A DNA stretch of 64,000 nt from the NCBI RefSeq assembly GCF_024139115.2, contig NC_085141.1, positions 71,155,481 to 71,219,480 of the forward strand, in the 5' to 3' direction. Below are positions 46,936 to 56,751 of this stretch, one piece after another. The notes beneath the pieces were generated by a model. It was not told the origin of the DNA, searched no databases, and was given only the letters and a program-made list of their open reading frames with translations. Source of the DNA: Armigeres subalbatus (taxonomy: Eukaryota; Arthropoda; Insecta; Diptera; Culicidae). Both the position numbers and the translations under genes were made by a program. Position 1 is the first letter of the stretch. Every line of letters begins with the position of its first letter.

Positions 46936-47208
46936 AGAGGATCTGATCGATGGGTTTACTGGCTAGCCAGTGCTGGTATTCTTAGGTTAGGTAGGTAGGA
47001 TAAAAATTAATAAATTAAAACCATCAAACTATACACCAGTCAAGGTGAAACTATTTTATATGTGACATAATCCTACTCTTACGAATGTTCAAAACATATA
47101 AACATTACTTTAGAGATGTAAAACAATTAAGTTAAATCACTCGCAATGTAAATTTATTGTTAAAACAAAACAAGAGAAAAAAAAAATAAAGAGAAAATTT
47201 TACTACTA
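45819..47208 (+). mobile_element. ORF1-only LINE relative (HAL1-like), 5'-truncated
   Basis: After a complete ORF1 end there is no ORF2. A private 3' UTR of about 270 bases leads instead to AATAAAGAGAAAATTTTACT and a TAC tail, close to the 3' terminus of the autonomous family. The ORF2 start ATG found in the other copies (AATGGCTGC) reads AACGGTTGC. The 5' part is lost at the junction with copy 4. Confidence 0.8.
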
Positions 47209-47400
47209 GCGGTCCCAGCATCGGTGGAGTTGCTGAACGAGTCAATCGGTTCTTCTCAGGGCCACCATCTTATGCAAAGGAAGAGGGGAGGCGAATATTG
47301 TTCAAAGGGCAAATTAACCACTTGGCGACGCCATAATGTTGCCGTCCTTAGCAGAATCACGAGTGCGCCCCGGGAGGAGATGCTACAAATATGAATTCGT

Positions 47401-47522
47401 ATGGATGGCATCAGTGGCAGCCAGGTGACATTTTCTCAAGATCTTAGACATGTGTGCGTCTTCAGTGATTTGACGGTAGTTATCCTCATTTCTAAAGTTT
47501 TAATGGTTAAATATAGTAAAAA
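47401..47522. repeat. E-family segment inverted relative to 190-240 and 400-430
   Basis: The reverse complement of E2 sequence. E2 has about 165 extra bases between AAGATCTT and ACATGTGTGCGTC that E1 lacks. The segment stops at an A-run where the G element starts, and continues at 57,073 with GTGCAATTA. Confidence 0.75.
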
Positions 47523-48289
47523 CTCAAAGGTGCAGCCCAATCGGGTTGTACGCAAAGGTGACGTAGGACTACCTAGCTATTCGAAATTGATAGTATTTGC
47601 CATAATAATTTGTGTCGTTTTATTAACATTGAGCAAACTGCTCGGAAGCCAACTGAATCAAGAAGTCGAATAGTTGTTGCCAGTTGGATGGACTTTCAGT
47701 CTCTAACCGTGGAATAACATGACTCATTGGCCGCTGAAGCCACTCGACTGGCTTTCAGTCGGGGACATCACAATCCTTACTTTGCCATGAACGCTTACAT
47801 CGCGGGTGAAGACCAAACGTTGCATGTAAATATATTTGTGTTTGGTTTCACGCCACTTCTGATTCTTTTTATTTCTCCTTTATTTCGGCCATTTTGAGGA
47901 TGGTGTCCTCCAAAAGGTCTTTATGCATACAAAAGAAGGTTGATCCGACAATCCGATTTCTTTAAAGTGCAAAACTCAATCGTTACTAGCAAATTTGATA
48001 GCGCGGCGGAGGGAGATGATGCAATTAATTTGAATGGGTGGAATAACTAACAGCAACCAAGCTACCACGCTAAACCCGATGCCTCCGAAACAATCCATTT
48101 TCGCAATTAACTCTTTCTTTCCATAAAATGCTGGTCCTGAGAAGAACCAATTTTCTTTTCCCAATGCGTCTTTTTAATAAGTAACTGCATCCAAACGCTT
48201 GTCAGCACCTTGCGTTGAAATTGTCCGACCGCCGACCGCCCTCGTGTTGCTGTGTCTGCTCCGCTGCATCGAATGTCGAACCGCTCTTT

Positions 48290-48500
48290 GTGGAATCCCA
48301 ATCAAAACAGCTCGCGCGCGCCGATCAGCAGCTTTCTTGTATTTAATAAATTAAGCCCGTTAGCCCCGCCCCTTTATGATCTAATATGGGCGTGAATATA
48401 ATGTGCACTCATAACGATTAATAAAGGGGCGGGGCTAATGGAATTACTTCATTAGATATAAGAAAGCTGCTTTTGGACGCGCGCGAGCCATTTTGATCGG
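48290..48500. promoter_or_regulatory. Divergent core promoter, G unit 1
   Basis: The plus arm has GGGGCGGGGCTAA, TATAAGAAAGCTGC at 48,457, then GAGCCATTTTGATCGGG. The minus arm mirrors it with AATACAAGAAAGCTGCTGAT and its own GGGGCGGGGC box. The arms form an imperfect inverted repeat of about 60 bp around an AT-rich centre. Confidence 0.6.
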
Positions 48501-48552
48501 GATTTCGCAGCAGACTACGGACCTTTCGAGAAATACAAATTCTAAGAATCTC

Positions 48553-48735
48553 ATGAAATTTTCTCGCAAGATTCTGAATTTGGTTATGAGCTGTTGGTTA
48601 TCTAAGATGCGTATTGTTGTGAAGAGTAACAACATAAATTTGACTCAAGACGAAGTTTCTTCATATTACCAAACATTATCTCTTGGCATCTGTCTGTCCG
48701 AGCGACGTTCACTAATGGGTGGTTGCTGTAGATAG
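48553..48735 (+). CDS. G-family rightward ORF, 60 aa
   Basis: The product starts MKFSRKILNLVMSCWLSKMR and contains LTQDEVSSYYQTLSLGICLS. It ends in a Cys-Cys-Arg. It lies just downstream of the plus promoter arm and is followed by an AATAAA signal near 48,796. The copy at 56,006-56,206 is also open; the one at 53,720 is frameshifted and the one at 54,563 stops early. It is basic, with no domain I know. Confidence 0.35.
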   Translation: MKFSRKILNLVMSCWLSKMRIVVKSNNINLTQDEVSSYYQTLSLGICLSERRSLMGGCCR

Positions 48736-49394
48736 TTTCCACAGAGGTGGCGTCTTCATTGATTTTATACAAAAGAAGGTTGATCCGACTATCCGAAATA
48801 AACTTTCTTTCAAGTACAAAACTCAATCGTAAATAGCGAATTTGATAGCGCGCCGGAGGGAGATGATGCAGTAAATTTGAATGGATGGAATCACTAACAG
48901 CAACCAAGGTACCACGCCAAACCCGATGCCACCGAAACAGCCCATTTTCGCAATTAACTCTTTCTTTCCATAAAATGTTGGTCCTGAGAAGAACCAATTT
49001 TCTTTTCCCAATGCGCCTTCTGTCCAATAACTAACTGCATCCAATCGCTTGTCGACACCTTGCGTTGCAACTGTCCGACCGCCCCTTGGTGATTTTTCGC
49101 TAAGCCTCCAAAAATTTAAATAAATTTTCAGCATTGCCACCCACTCAGTGCTGTAGTAGTAGTAAAATTCTTCTTTATTGTTTCATTTTCTGTTCTACAA
49201 TTATTTTTTTTACATGTACAGTGCTCGGCCGGCTTGGCCCTCCAACTTCAATTTTAAATTTTTATGTTTACATTGTTATTTAAGTGTTAATATGATATAT
49301 CATGACGGCCTTTAGGAGGCGCTGGTTTGTTTTTTTTAAATTTGATAACCTAACTACTATGTACACTAATATTTACAATAAGAAATTTGATAAC

Positions 49395-52050
49395 CTAGAT
49401 TGGAACTAGCGCCCTAATTGGAGCCTGATCCGAATGCAAGCAACGGACCCTAAACTTTTCTTTACACTCACCAAAGCGTTCATGTAAGGTTTTTATTCCG
49501 GCCAGACGGTGGACCTCGGATGTTCTTGTCCTGGGAGGTGTTGAGGATCATCCTCAGGAATTTGTTTTGGACCCGTTGAAGTTTGAGGTGGTGGGTTTTA
49601 GCGCAGCTCTCCCAGACCGGCATGCCATATTCGATCACAGGGAGGATGATTTGCTTGTAGACACCAAGCTTATTTTTCAGGGACAATGACGACCGGCGGT
49701 TGATCAAAGGGTACAGTAGTTTCAACAAGACGTTACACTTTGTCACCGTTTTGTCAACCTGCTGCCTGAAAATAAGCTTGCTGTCGAAGGTCAAGCTATA
49801 GGTAGCCGGCCTCATTGGCCCATTCCACAGTCGTGCCATTGAGGATGATTTTACAGTCCCCAGGCGGAACAAGTTTAGGGATTTGGAGTGGGGAAAATGA
49901 TGACCTGGGTCTTCGCCGCGTTGATACAGATCTTCCAGCTGGTGAGGTACTCTGTCAGGGCATCCAGGCCTCGTTGGAGTTTTGCCACTAGCGCTCTGAT
50001 CACTCTACCGTTGTAGACGATGGATGTGTCATCTGCGAACAGAGACAGAATGCCGCCTTCTGGAGGTTCTGGCATGTCGGAGGTGAACAGATTGAAAAGC
50101 AGGGGCCCGAGGATACTGCCCTGGGGAACGCCTGCGACGATGTTGTGCGCATTGGAACTCGCTCCGCTGATTGAGACCCGGAATGTCCTTGCCGACAGGT
50201 AATTGTTGATGATTTTCACCAGGTAGCTGGGAAGATTGTAGCGTTGTAGTTTGTACACCAGGCCATCATGCCATACATTGTCAAATGCCTTCTCGACATC
50301 GAGTAAGGCCATGGCGGATGTTTTCGAGACAAACTTGTTCCGTCTGAGGACGTTGGTAACTCGGGTCAGTTGGTGTACAGTTGACCGACCGCGTCGGAAA
50401 CCAAACTGTTCCTCGAGCAAGATGTTGAGATTTTCGGCAGACTCAAGTAACCGATGATGAATAGCTTTTTCGAATAGCTTGGATAACCCTGAGAGAAGGC
50501 TGATGGGTCGATAACTTTTGGGGAGGAAGGATCCTTCCCAGGCTTCCGGATGGGGATGACTTTCGCTGACTTCCAGGACGATGGGAAGTAGCTAAGCCGG
50601 AGACACTGATTAAAGATCAGCGAGAGGTGCTCAAAGAACGGAGCACTCATGTGTTTGAGCTCGAGATTCAGGATGCTGTCGAAGCCTGGGGCCTTCATGT
50701 TCTTCGACGATTTGATATAGGCCGTCAATTCGTCAGTTGAGATCTCCAACTCCTCCGAGAAGTCGTTGGGAATCAAATGGATGTTGTTAGCATGCTCGTT
50801 GACGGCTGCTTCGTGTGGACTGACGATGTTCTGCCCAAGATTGTGTGAGCTGACGAAGTGACGACCTATTTCAGCGACCTTCTCTGCAGGAGTTATCAAG
50901 CGATCCTTAGAGCCATTATTGTCTAGTGGGATCAAAGGTGGAATCGGCCGAGGCTTGGATTTAGTATTTTGGTCATTTTCCAAAACGGCTTAGCATAATC
51001 TGGGAGAGTGCGGATCTTATTCGAGAAGTCGTTATTTTTAGGTCCACCATTCTGGCCTTGATAATTTTGTGATTCGATTGCAGCGTGTTTTAAGCTCAGG
51101 CAGTCCAGTACGCTGAAACTGCCTGCGAGTGACATTCCGCAATCGAATCAAATCTTTGGTGAGTGTATCGATGTTTAAGGAGTTGCTTACCTGCCGAGCC
51201 GTCGGTACGTGTTGCTCCCGGGCCGCCGTGATCGCCTCCTCGATAGCGCACAGCTGGCGGTCGATACTTTCCGGCGTCTCCGGACGCACCTCGTAGTCGA
51301 CGGTGTTATCGACGCACTGCTGGAAACGCTGCCAGTTCACTCGGTGGTAGTTCCGCCGTAACTGCTGGTGCCGATTGACCGAGGAGCCCAGTTCCGCCAC
51401 CACCGGATAGTGATCCGAACTGAGCTCCTGGTATACAACCGGCTGCGAGACGTGGTCACTCAGGTTTGTTACGTAGAGGTCGAGCGTTGCGTGGGCACCG
51501 GACCGACTCCAGCCGAGTGGGGAATCCGGGCTCAGGATCGTGTAGTGGCCTTCCTCCATGTCGTTGCTCCAGATGGTGCCGTTTCGATTGCCGCGACTGT
51601 TGCCCCAGGCTTGATGTTTGGCATTCAAGTCGCCGGCAATGATATACTGGCCTTGCCTCCGCGTCAGCTTGACGATGTCCCTCCGAAGGGCAGCCGATGA
51701 TCCATCGCCGGCTTTGGCTTGCGTTGGACAGTACTCCGCGATGAGCGCGATTATGCCGACCGAAGTGGTGATTTCGACACCGATGGCCTCAATGACACTG
51801 AGCTGGAAACTTGGAAGCAGACGACAGTTGATGTTGTAGCGAAGAGCGATGGCCACACCACCTCCCTGGTCGGCCGGTCGAGTCGCACGATGCGGAAGTC
51901 CGGGATGTTGATGTTCACCTCCGGTTTTAGGTGCGTTTCGGTGATGAACGCCACGTCTATTTCCTTCTCCTCAAGGAAATCCTTCAGCTCGATTGTTTTG
52001 CTCTTTAGCGAGCAAGCGTTCCAGTTGACCAGGCCCACCCTAGCAGCCAT
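49395..52050 (-). pseudogene. LINE copy 5 ORF2, broken
   Basis: The motifs are as in copy 3. Frameshifts occur near 51,865 (RPTRGGG region), 51,045, 50,965, 50,520 and 49,875, and an insertion near 49,798. The region from 50,420 to 49,875 is open and covers EEQFGFRRGRST to LFADDTS. Confidence 0.88.
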
Positions 52051-53288
52051 TTTCAATGATGAACATGCCAAGTGTGAAGACCTGGTCGAATCGGGTTTGC
52101 AGCCGCGCAGTCGAGTGGCGAGCTGCGCGAAGATCGGCATCAGTTGCTCCGGAGTGTACAGCGGGGCTGATTCTTCCGGTGGGACGGCTTCGTTCTCCGA
52201 CTGCCGACGGAACCCAGGAGGAGGAAGCGGGGCCATTCGCTGGTGGATGGTGCCGACGATGCTGGAGCTTGACCGATGCAGCTGCCGCTGCCAGTCGCTT
52301 GTGCGGCTGTAGCGGTGGGAGTATTGGAATCATACGACGGGGAGCCGGGATAGCTGGAAAGTTCACCTCGTTGATTACAGGAACACGGTTCTTCTTCGGA
52401 ATGGTCCTGGTGGAAGCCTTCTTCCGGATTTCCAGGAACTCGGCTCGCTTTGGGCAGCCCTTTGTGGTGGCCCGATGTTTGTCGCCACAGTTGGCGCATT
52501 TGGGATCGGCCACCTCCATTTTGTCGCACTCGTCAGTCGGATGGGGTTCGCCACACTTGTTGCAGCGCGGCTTCATGCGGCAGTTCCTGGTGCCGTGCCC
52601 GAAATTGAAGCAGTTGGTGCATTGCGTGACATCGCGGTGCACTGGCCGATATCGCTCCCAGTCAACGACGGTGTAATTTATAACGCCAACCAGCTTCAGG
52701 TCCTTCCAGGTAGTGGAACCGTGCTCCAGATGGATCAGGAAAGCTGGTCGCGATATTTCCTCGCCTTGTCGTGACGAGCGATCTTGTGGACGGCTACTGG
52801 CTTCAGTCCGCAACTTTCAAGCTCTGCTTGGAGCTCTTCCTCCTTCATGTCGTGAAGTCCTCGCAGCAAGGCCTTGAGCGGCTTCGTGCCGGGGTGGTCA
52901 TGAGTGTAGTACTCATACTTGTGGACCTCGAGGAACTCCACGACGGATTGATGATGGTCCCTGTTGGCCGGCATCACTTTCACGCCCTCGCTGCAGAGCC
53001 GAAAAGTACATTTCAGCCCCTTAGCGATCAGCTGGCGAATTTTGGTCGTAAATCCGGCGGATCGCCCTTCACAAACACGGGCGGGCACTTCTCCTTCCGC
53101 TCCGGTTGCACCTGCGGCAGCTGCGATTGCTGCTTCTTCCTCTTTTTCGGCGGATTGCCGGCGTCATCAAGCGGCAACGGCGAGAACACGTTGCTCTGCA
53201 AAAGCTGCTTGGAGGGGTTACCCGCGCCTCCAAGAGCAGTGCGCTTAGGCACTTTTCCAGCGACCGAATCGGCCACCGAGTCTCCCAT
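52040..53288 (-). pseudogene. LINE copy 5 ORF1, broken
   Basis: It is open from MGDSVADSV through the Lys-rich region to about 53,045. Single-base changes near 53,045, 52,740, 52,270, 52,230 and 52,098 then shift the frame. All three knuckles and the GMFIIENGC end are present. Confidence 0.88.
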
Positions 53289-53479
53289 GACGGGTCCGGG
53301 AGAAAATAACGCCAACGCGACAAGCGAAAACGTAAACAGCGAAAGAACGAGAAAAAACACTTAGAAAAAATGCGCGAGCAAAAAACACGTCCGTACGTGT
53401 TGCTGTCTCGAACTGGAATGAACACTCAGTGCTGCTGTGTCCGCTCCGCTGCATTGAATGTCGAACCGCTCTCTGTGGA

Positions 53480-53700
53480 ATCCCGATCAAAACGACTCGC
53501 GCGCGCCGAACAGCAGCTTTCTTGTATTTGATAAATTAAGCCCGTTAGCCCCGCCCCTTTGTGAGCTGATATGGGTGTGAATATAACGTGCACTCATAAC
53601 GATTAATGAAGGGGCGGGGCTAATAAAATTACTTCATTAGATATAAGAAAGCTGCTTTTCGATGCGCGAGCCATTTCGATCGAGATTCTGCAGAGAACGG
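53480..53700. promoter_or_regulatory. Divergent core promoter, G unit 2
   Basis: Plus arm GGGGCGGGGCTAATAAAATT and TATAAGAAAGCTGC near 53,643. Minus arm AATACAAGAAAGCTGCTGTT. Its minus arm would drive the ORF split by LINE copy 5. Confidence 0.6.
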
Positions 53701-54344
53701 ACTGTTCGAAGAATGACAAATTCTAAGAATCCTATGAAATTTTATCGATTCTGAATTTGGTTATGAGATGTAGTTTATCTTAGATGCGTATTGTTGCGAG
53801 GAACGACAACAGTTTCTTCATATTGCAAAACATTAGCTTTCGGCATCTGTCTGTCCGAGCGACGTTCACCGATGGGTGGTTGATGTGTAAAGTTTCCACT
53901 GAGGTGGCGTCTTCATTGATTTTATACAAAAGCCACCATTTTATACAAAGGTTGATCCGACTATCCGAAATAAACTTTCTTCAAAGTGCAAAACTCAATC
54001 GTAAATAGCGAATTTGATAGCGCGTCGGAGGAGATGATGCAATAAATTTGAATGGATGGGATCACTAACAACAACCAAGCTACAACGCCAAACCCGATGC
54101 CACCGAAACAGTCCATTTTCGCAATTACTCTTTCTTTTCATAAAATGTTGGTCCTGAGAAGAACCAATTTTCTTTTCCCAATGCGCCTTCTGTCCAATAA
54201 CTACTGCAACTGTACGACCGCCACTTGATGACTTTTCGCTAAGCCTCCATAAGTTGAAATAAATTTTCAGCATTGCCACCCACTCAGTGCTGCTGTGTCC
54301 GCTCCACTGCATTGAATGTCGAACCGCTCTCAGTGGCATTCCGA

Positions 54345-54545
54345 TCAAAATGCGCGCTGAACAGCAGCTTTCTTGTATTTAATAAATTAAGCCCATTAGC
54401 CCCGCCCCAATGTGATCTGATATGGGTGTAAATATAATGTGCACTCATAACGATTAATGAAGGGGCGGGGCTAATGGAATTACTTCATTAGATATAAGAA
54501 AGCTGCTTTTCGGCGCGCGCGAGCCATTTCGATCGGGATTTCGCA
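54345..54545. promoter_or_regulatory. Divergent core promoter, G unit 3
   Basis: It has the same paired GC boxes and TATAAGAAAGCTGCTTTTCG (about 54,493) followed by CATTTCGATCGGGATTTCGC and ACGGACCGTTCGG near +27. The minus arm lacks part of the CG tract. Confidence 0.6.
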
Positions 54546-55174
54546 GACAACGGACCGTTCGGAGAATGACAAATTCTAAAAATCCTATGAAATTTCCTCG
54601 ATTATGAATTTGGTTATGAGATGTTGTTTATCTTAGATGTGTATTGTTACGAGGAATAACAGCAGAAATTTCACTCAAGACGAAGTTTCTCCATATTACC
54701 AAACATTATCTCTTGACATCTGTCTGTCCGAGCGACGTTCACCGATGGGTGGTTGCTGTAGAAAGTTTCCACTGAGGTGGCGTCTTCATTGATTTTATAC
54801 AAAAGAAGGTTGATCCGACTATCCGAAATAATCTTTCTTCAAAGTGCACAACTCAATCGTAAATAGCGAATTTGATAGCGCGTCGGAGGGAGATGATGTA
54901 GTGAATTTGAATGAATGGGATCACTAACAGCAACCAAGCTACCACGCAAAACCCAATGCCACCGAAACAGTCCATTTCCGCAATTAACTCTTCCTTTTCG
55001 TAAAATGTTGGTCCTGCGAAGAACCAATTTTCTTTTTCCAATTCCCATTCCAATAACTAACTGCATCCAATCGCTTGTGTAAATTTGCAGCATTGCCACA
55101 CTGCCACCCACTTCGTGCTGCTGTGTCCGTTTCGCTGCATCGAATGTCGGACTGCCTTCTGTGGAATTCTGATA

Positions 55175-55395
55175 AAAAGGGCTCGCGCGCCGAGCAGCAG
55201 CTTTCTTGTATTTAATAAATTAAACCCTAAGTTCCGCCCTTTGTGAGCTGATATGGTGTAAATATAATGTGCACTCATAACGATTAATGAAGGGCGGGGC
55301 TAATTAAATTACTTCATTAGATATAAGAAAGCTGCTTTTCGGGCGCGCGTGAGCCATTTCGATCGGGATTCCGCAGACAACGGACCGTTCGGAGA
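55175..55395. promoter_or_regulatory. Divergent core promoter, G unit 4
   Basis: TATAAGAAAGCTGC near 55,322 and a mirrored arm at 55,197-55,215. One GC box is shortened (AAGGGCGGGGCTAA). The downstream rightward ORF is fused by deletion to the next unit. Confidence 0.55.
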
Positions 55396-55784
55396 ATGAC
55401 AAATTCTAAGAATCCTATTAATTTTTCTCGCAAGAATCTCAATTTGGTTATGAGATCAATCGTAAATAGCGGATTTGATAGCGCGTCGGAGGGATATGAT
55501 GTAGTGAATTTTAATTAATGGGATCACTAACAGCGACCAAGCTACCACGCCAAACCCAATGCCACCGACACAGTCCATTTTCGCAATTAACTCTTCCTTT
55601 TCGTAAAATGTTGGTCCTGAGAAGAACCAATTTTATTTTCCCAATTCCCATTCCAATAACTAACTGCATCCAATCGCTTGTGCAAATTTGCAGCATTGCC
55701 ACACTGCCACCCACTTCGTGCTGCTGTGTCCGCTTCGCTGCATCGAATGTCGAACCGCCTTCTGTGGAATCTCGATCAAAATGG

Positions 55785-56000
55785 CTCGCGCGCGCTGAAC
55801 AGCAGCTTTCTTGTATTTAATAAATTAAACCCGTTAGCCCCGCCCCTTTGTGAGCTGATATGGTGTAAATATAATGTGCACTCTTAACGATTAATGAAGG
55901 GGCGGAGCTAATAGGATTACTTCTTTAGATATAAGAAAGCCGCTTTTCCGCGCGCGCGAGCCATTTCGATCGGGTTTCCACAGACAAAGGACCGTTCGGA
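55785..56000. promoter_or_regulatory. Divergent core promoter, G unit 5
   Basis: TATAAGAAAGCCGCTTTTCC near 55,929 and mirrored AATACAAGAAAGCTGCTGTT. Each lies about 31-34 bases before CATTTCGATCGGG or its minus equivalent. It precedes the open 66-codon ORF at 56,006. Confidence 0.6.
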
Positions 56001-56005
56001 GAATT

Positions 56006-56206
56006 ATGAATTCTAAGAATCCAATGAAACATTCTCGAAAGATTCTGAATTTGGTTATGAGATGTTGTTTATCTAAGATGCGTATTGTTGCGAGGAATGA
56101 TAACAGAAATTTGACTCAAGACGAAGTTTCTCCATATTACCAAACATTATCTCTTGAAATCTGTCTGTCCAAGCGACATTCACTAATGGGTAGTTGCTGT
56201 AGGTAG
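56006..56206 (+). CDS. G-family rightward ORF, 66 aa
   Basis: The product starts MNSKNPMKHSRKILNLVMRC and contains LTQDEVSPYYQTLSLEICLS, ending CCR. Compared with 48,553-48,735 it keeps most residues and adds six at the start. It is followed by AATAAA near 56,263. No known domain. Confidence 0.35.
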   Translation: MNSKNPMKHSRKILNLVMRCCLSKMRIVARNDNRNLTQDEVSPYYQTLSLEICLSKRHSLMGSCCR

Positions 56207-56289
56207 ATAGTTTTCACAAAGGTGGCGTCTTCATTGATTTTATACAAAAGAAAGTTGATCCGAAATAAACTTTCTTCAAAGTTCAAAAC

Positions 56290-56751
56290 TCAATCGTAAA
56301 TAGCGAATTTGATAGCGCGTCGGAGGGAGATGATGTAGAAAATTTTAATGGATGGGATCACTAACAGCAACCAAGCTACCACGCCAAACCCGATGCCACC
56401 GAAACAGTCCATTTTCGCAATTAACTCTTTCTTTTTATAAAATGTTGGTCCTGAGAAGAACCAATTTTCTTTTCCCAATGTTCCTTTCCAACTAACTGAC
56501 ACCACAATTTGTAATGAATTTTCAGCATCGGCACTGGCGGTGCGGGATCGCCACAGTGCTATTTTTATGGTCAACCTTTTCTTCATATGAAATTCTGGTT
56601 CGTTGAGGTTGAATGATCTGCAGCAACACATCGAGCACCACCACCAATGCGATGGATTTTCTTTGAAAATGTTATTAGCGTCTCCGTGATGCTGTGTTCT
56701 CTCCGCTAAGATCGCTTTGATGCGTCTGCTATGCGTAAAATCTTGTTCCAA
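56290..56751 (-). CDS. G-family leftward ORF, last unit, different N-terminus
   Basis: The C-terminal 60 residues match the other copies (ENWFFSGPTFYKKKEL, GIGFGVVAWLLLVIPSIK, SLRRAIKFAIYD). The upstream part differs from them and has no divergent promoter beside it, so the unit is probably cut or recombined here. The hydrophobic segment suggests a small membrane protein if expressed. Confidence 0.3.
   Translation of the reverse strand: MEQDFTHSRRIKAILAERTQHHGDANNIFKENPSHWWWCSMCCCRSFNLNEPEFHMKKRLTIKIALWRSRTASADAENSLQIVVSVSWKGTLGKENWFFSGPTFYKKKELIAKMDCFGGIGFGVVAWLLLVIPSIKIFYIISLRRAIKFAIYD

Larger units (their letters stand above)
49154..53422 (-). mobile_element. Jockey-clade LINE copy 5, full length
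   Basis: A perfect 12-bp duplication, CACTCAGTGCTG, flanks it (49,142-49,153 and 53,423-53,434). The neighbouring unit at 54,270-54,300 shows the same sequence uninterrupted, a natural empty site. The 5' end reads TTCATTCCAGTTCG with A+1 at 53,419 and GGACGTG at +28 to +34 (53,392-53,386). The tail is TAC repeats, and the 3' UTR is subfamily b, as in copy 2. Confidence 0.93.
48823..53454 (-). pseudogene. G-family leftward ORF (116 codons), split by LINE copy 5
   Basis: The exon-like parts are 53,435-53,454 (start ATG at 53,454) and 48,823-49,153. With LINE copy 5 and one target duplication removed, the frame is open for 116 codons. The C-terminal half carries ENWFFSGPTFYGKKEL, then a hydrophobic stretch (GIGFGVVPWLLLVIPSIQIY) likely to span a membrane, and a basic tail SLRRAIKFAIYD. 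The SGP motif recurs in related E sequences (NRFFSGPPSYAKEEG near 47,250). Function unknown. Confidence 0.45.
47930..56290. repeat. Tandem array of about 860-bp divergent-gene units
   Basis: Promoter centres lie near 48,400, 53,590, 54,440, 55,280 and 55,890. Correcting for LINE copy 5, the spacing is about 860-910 bp except for one shortened unit of about 610. Each unit carries a leftward ORF, a divergent promoter and a rightward ORF. The leftward ORF is frameshifted at 47,976-48,280, 53,995-54,320, 54,853-55,140 and 55,440-55,745. A deletion near 55,455 joins the rightward ORF of one unit to the tail of the next. Confidence 0.8.
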
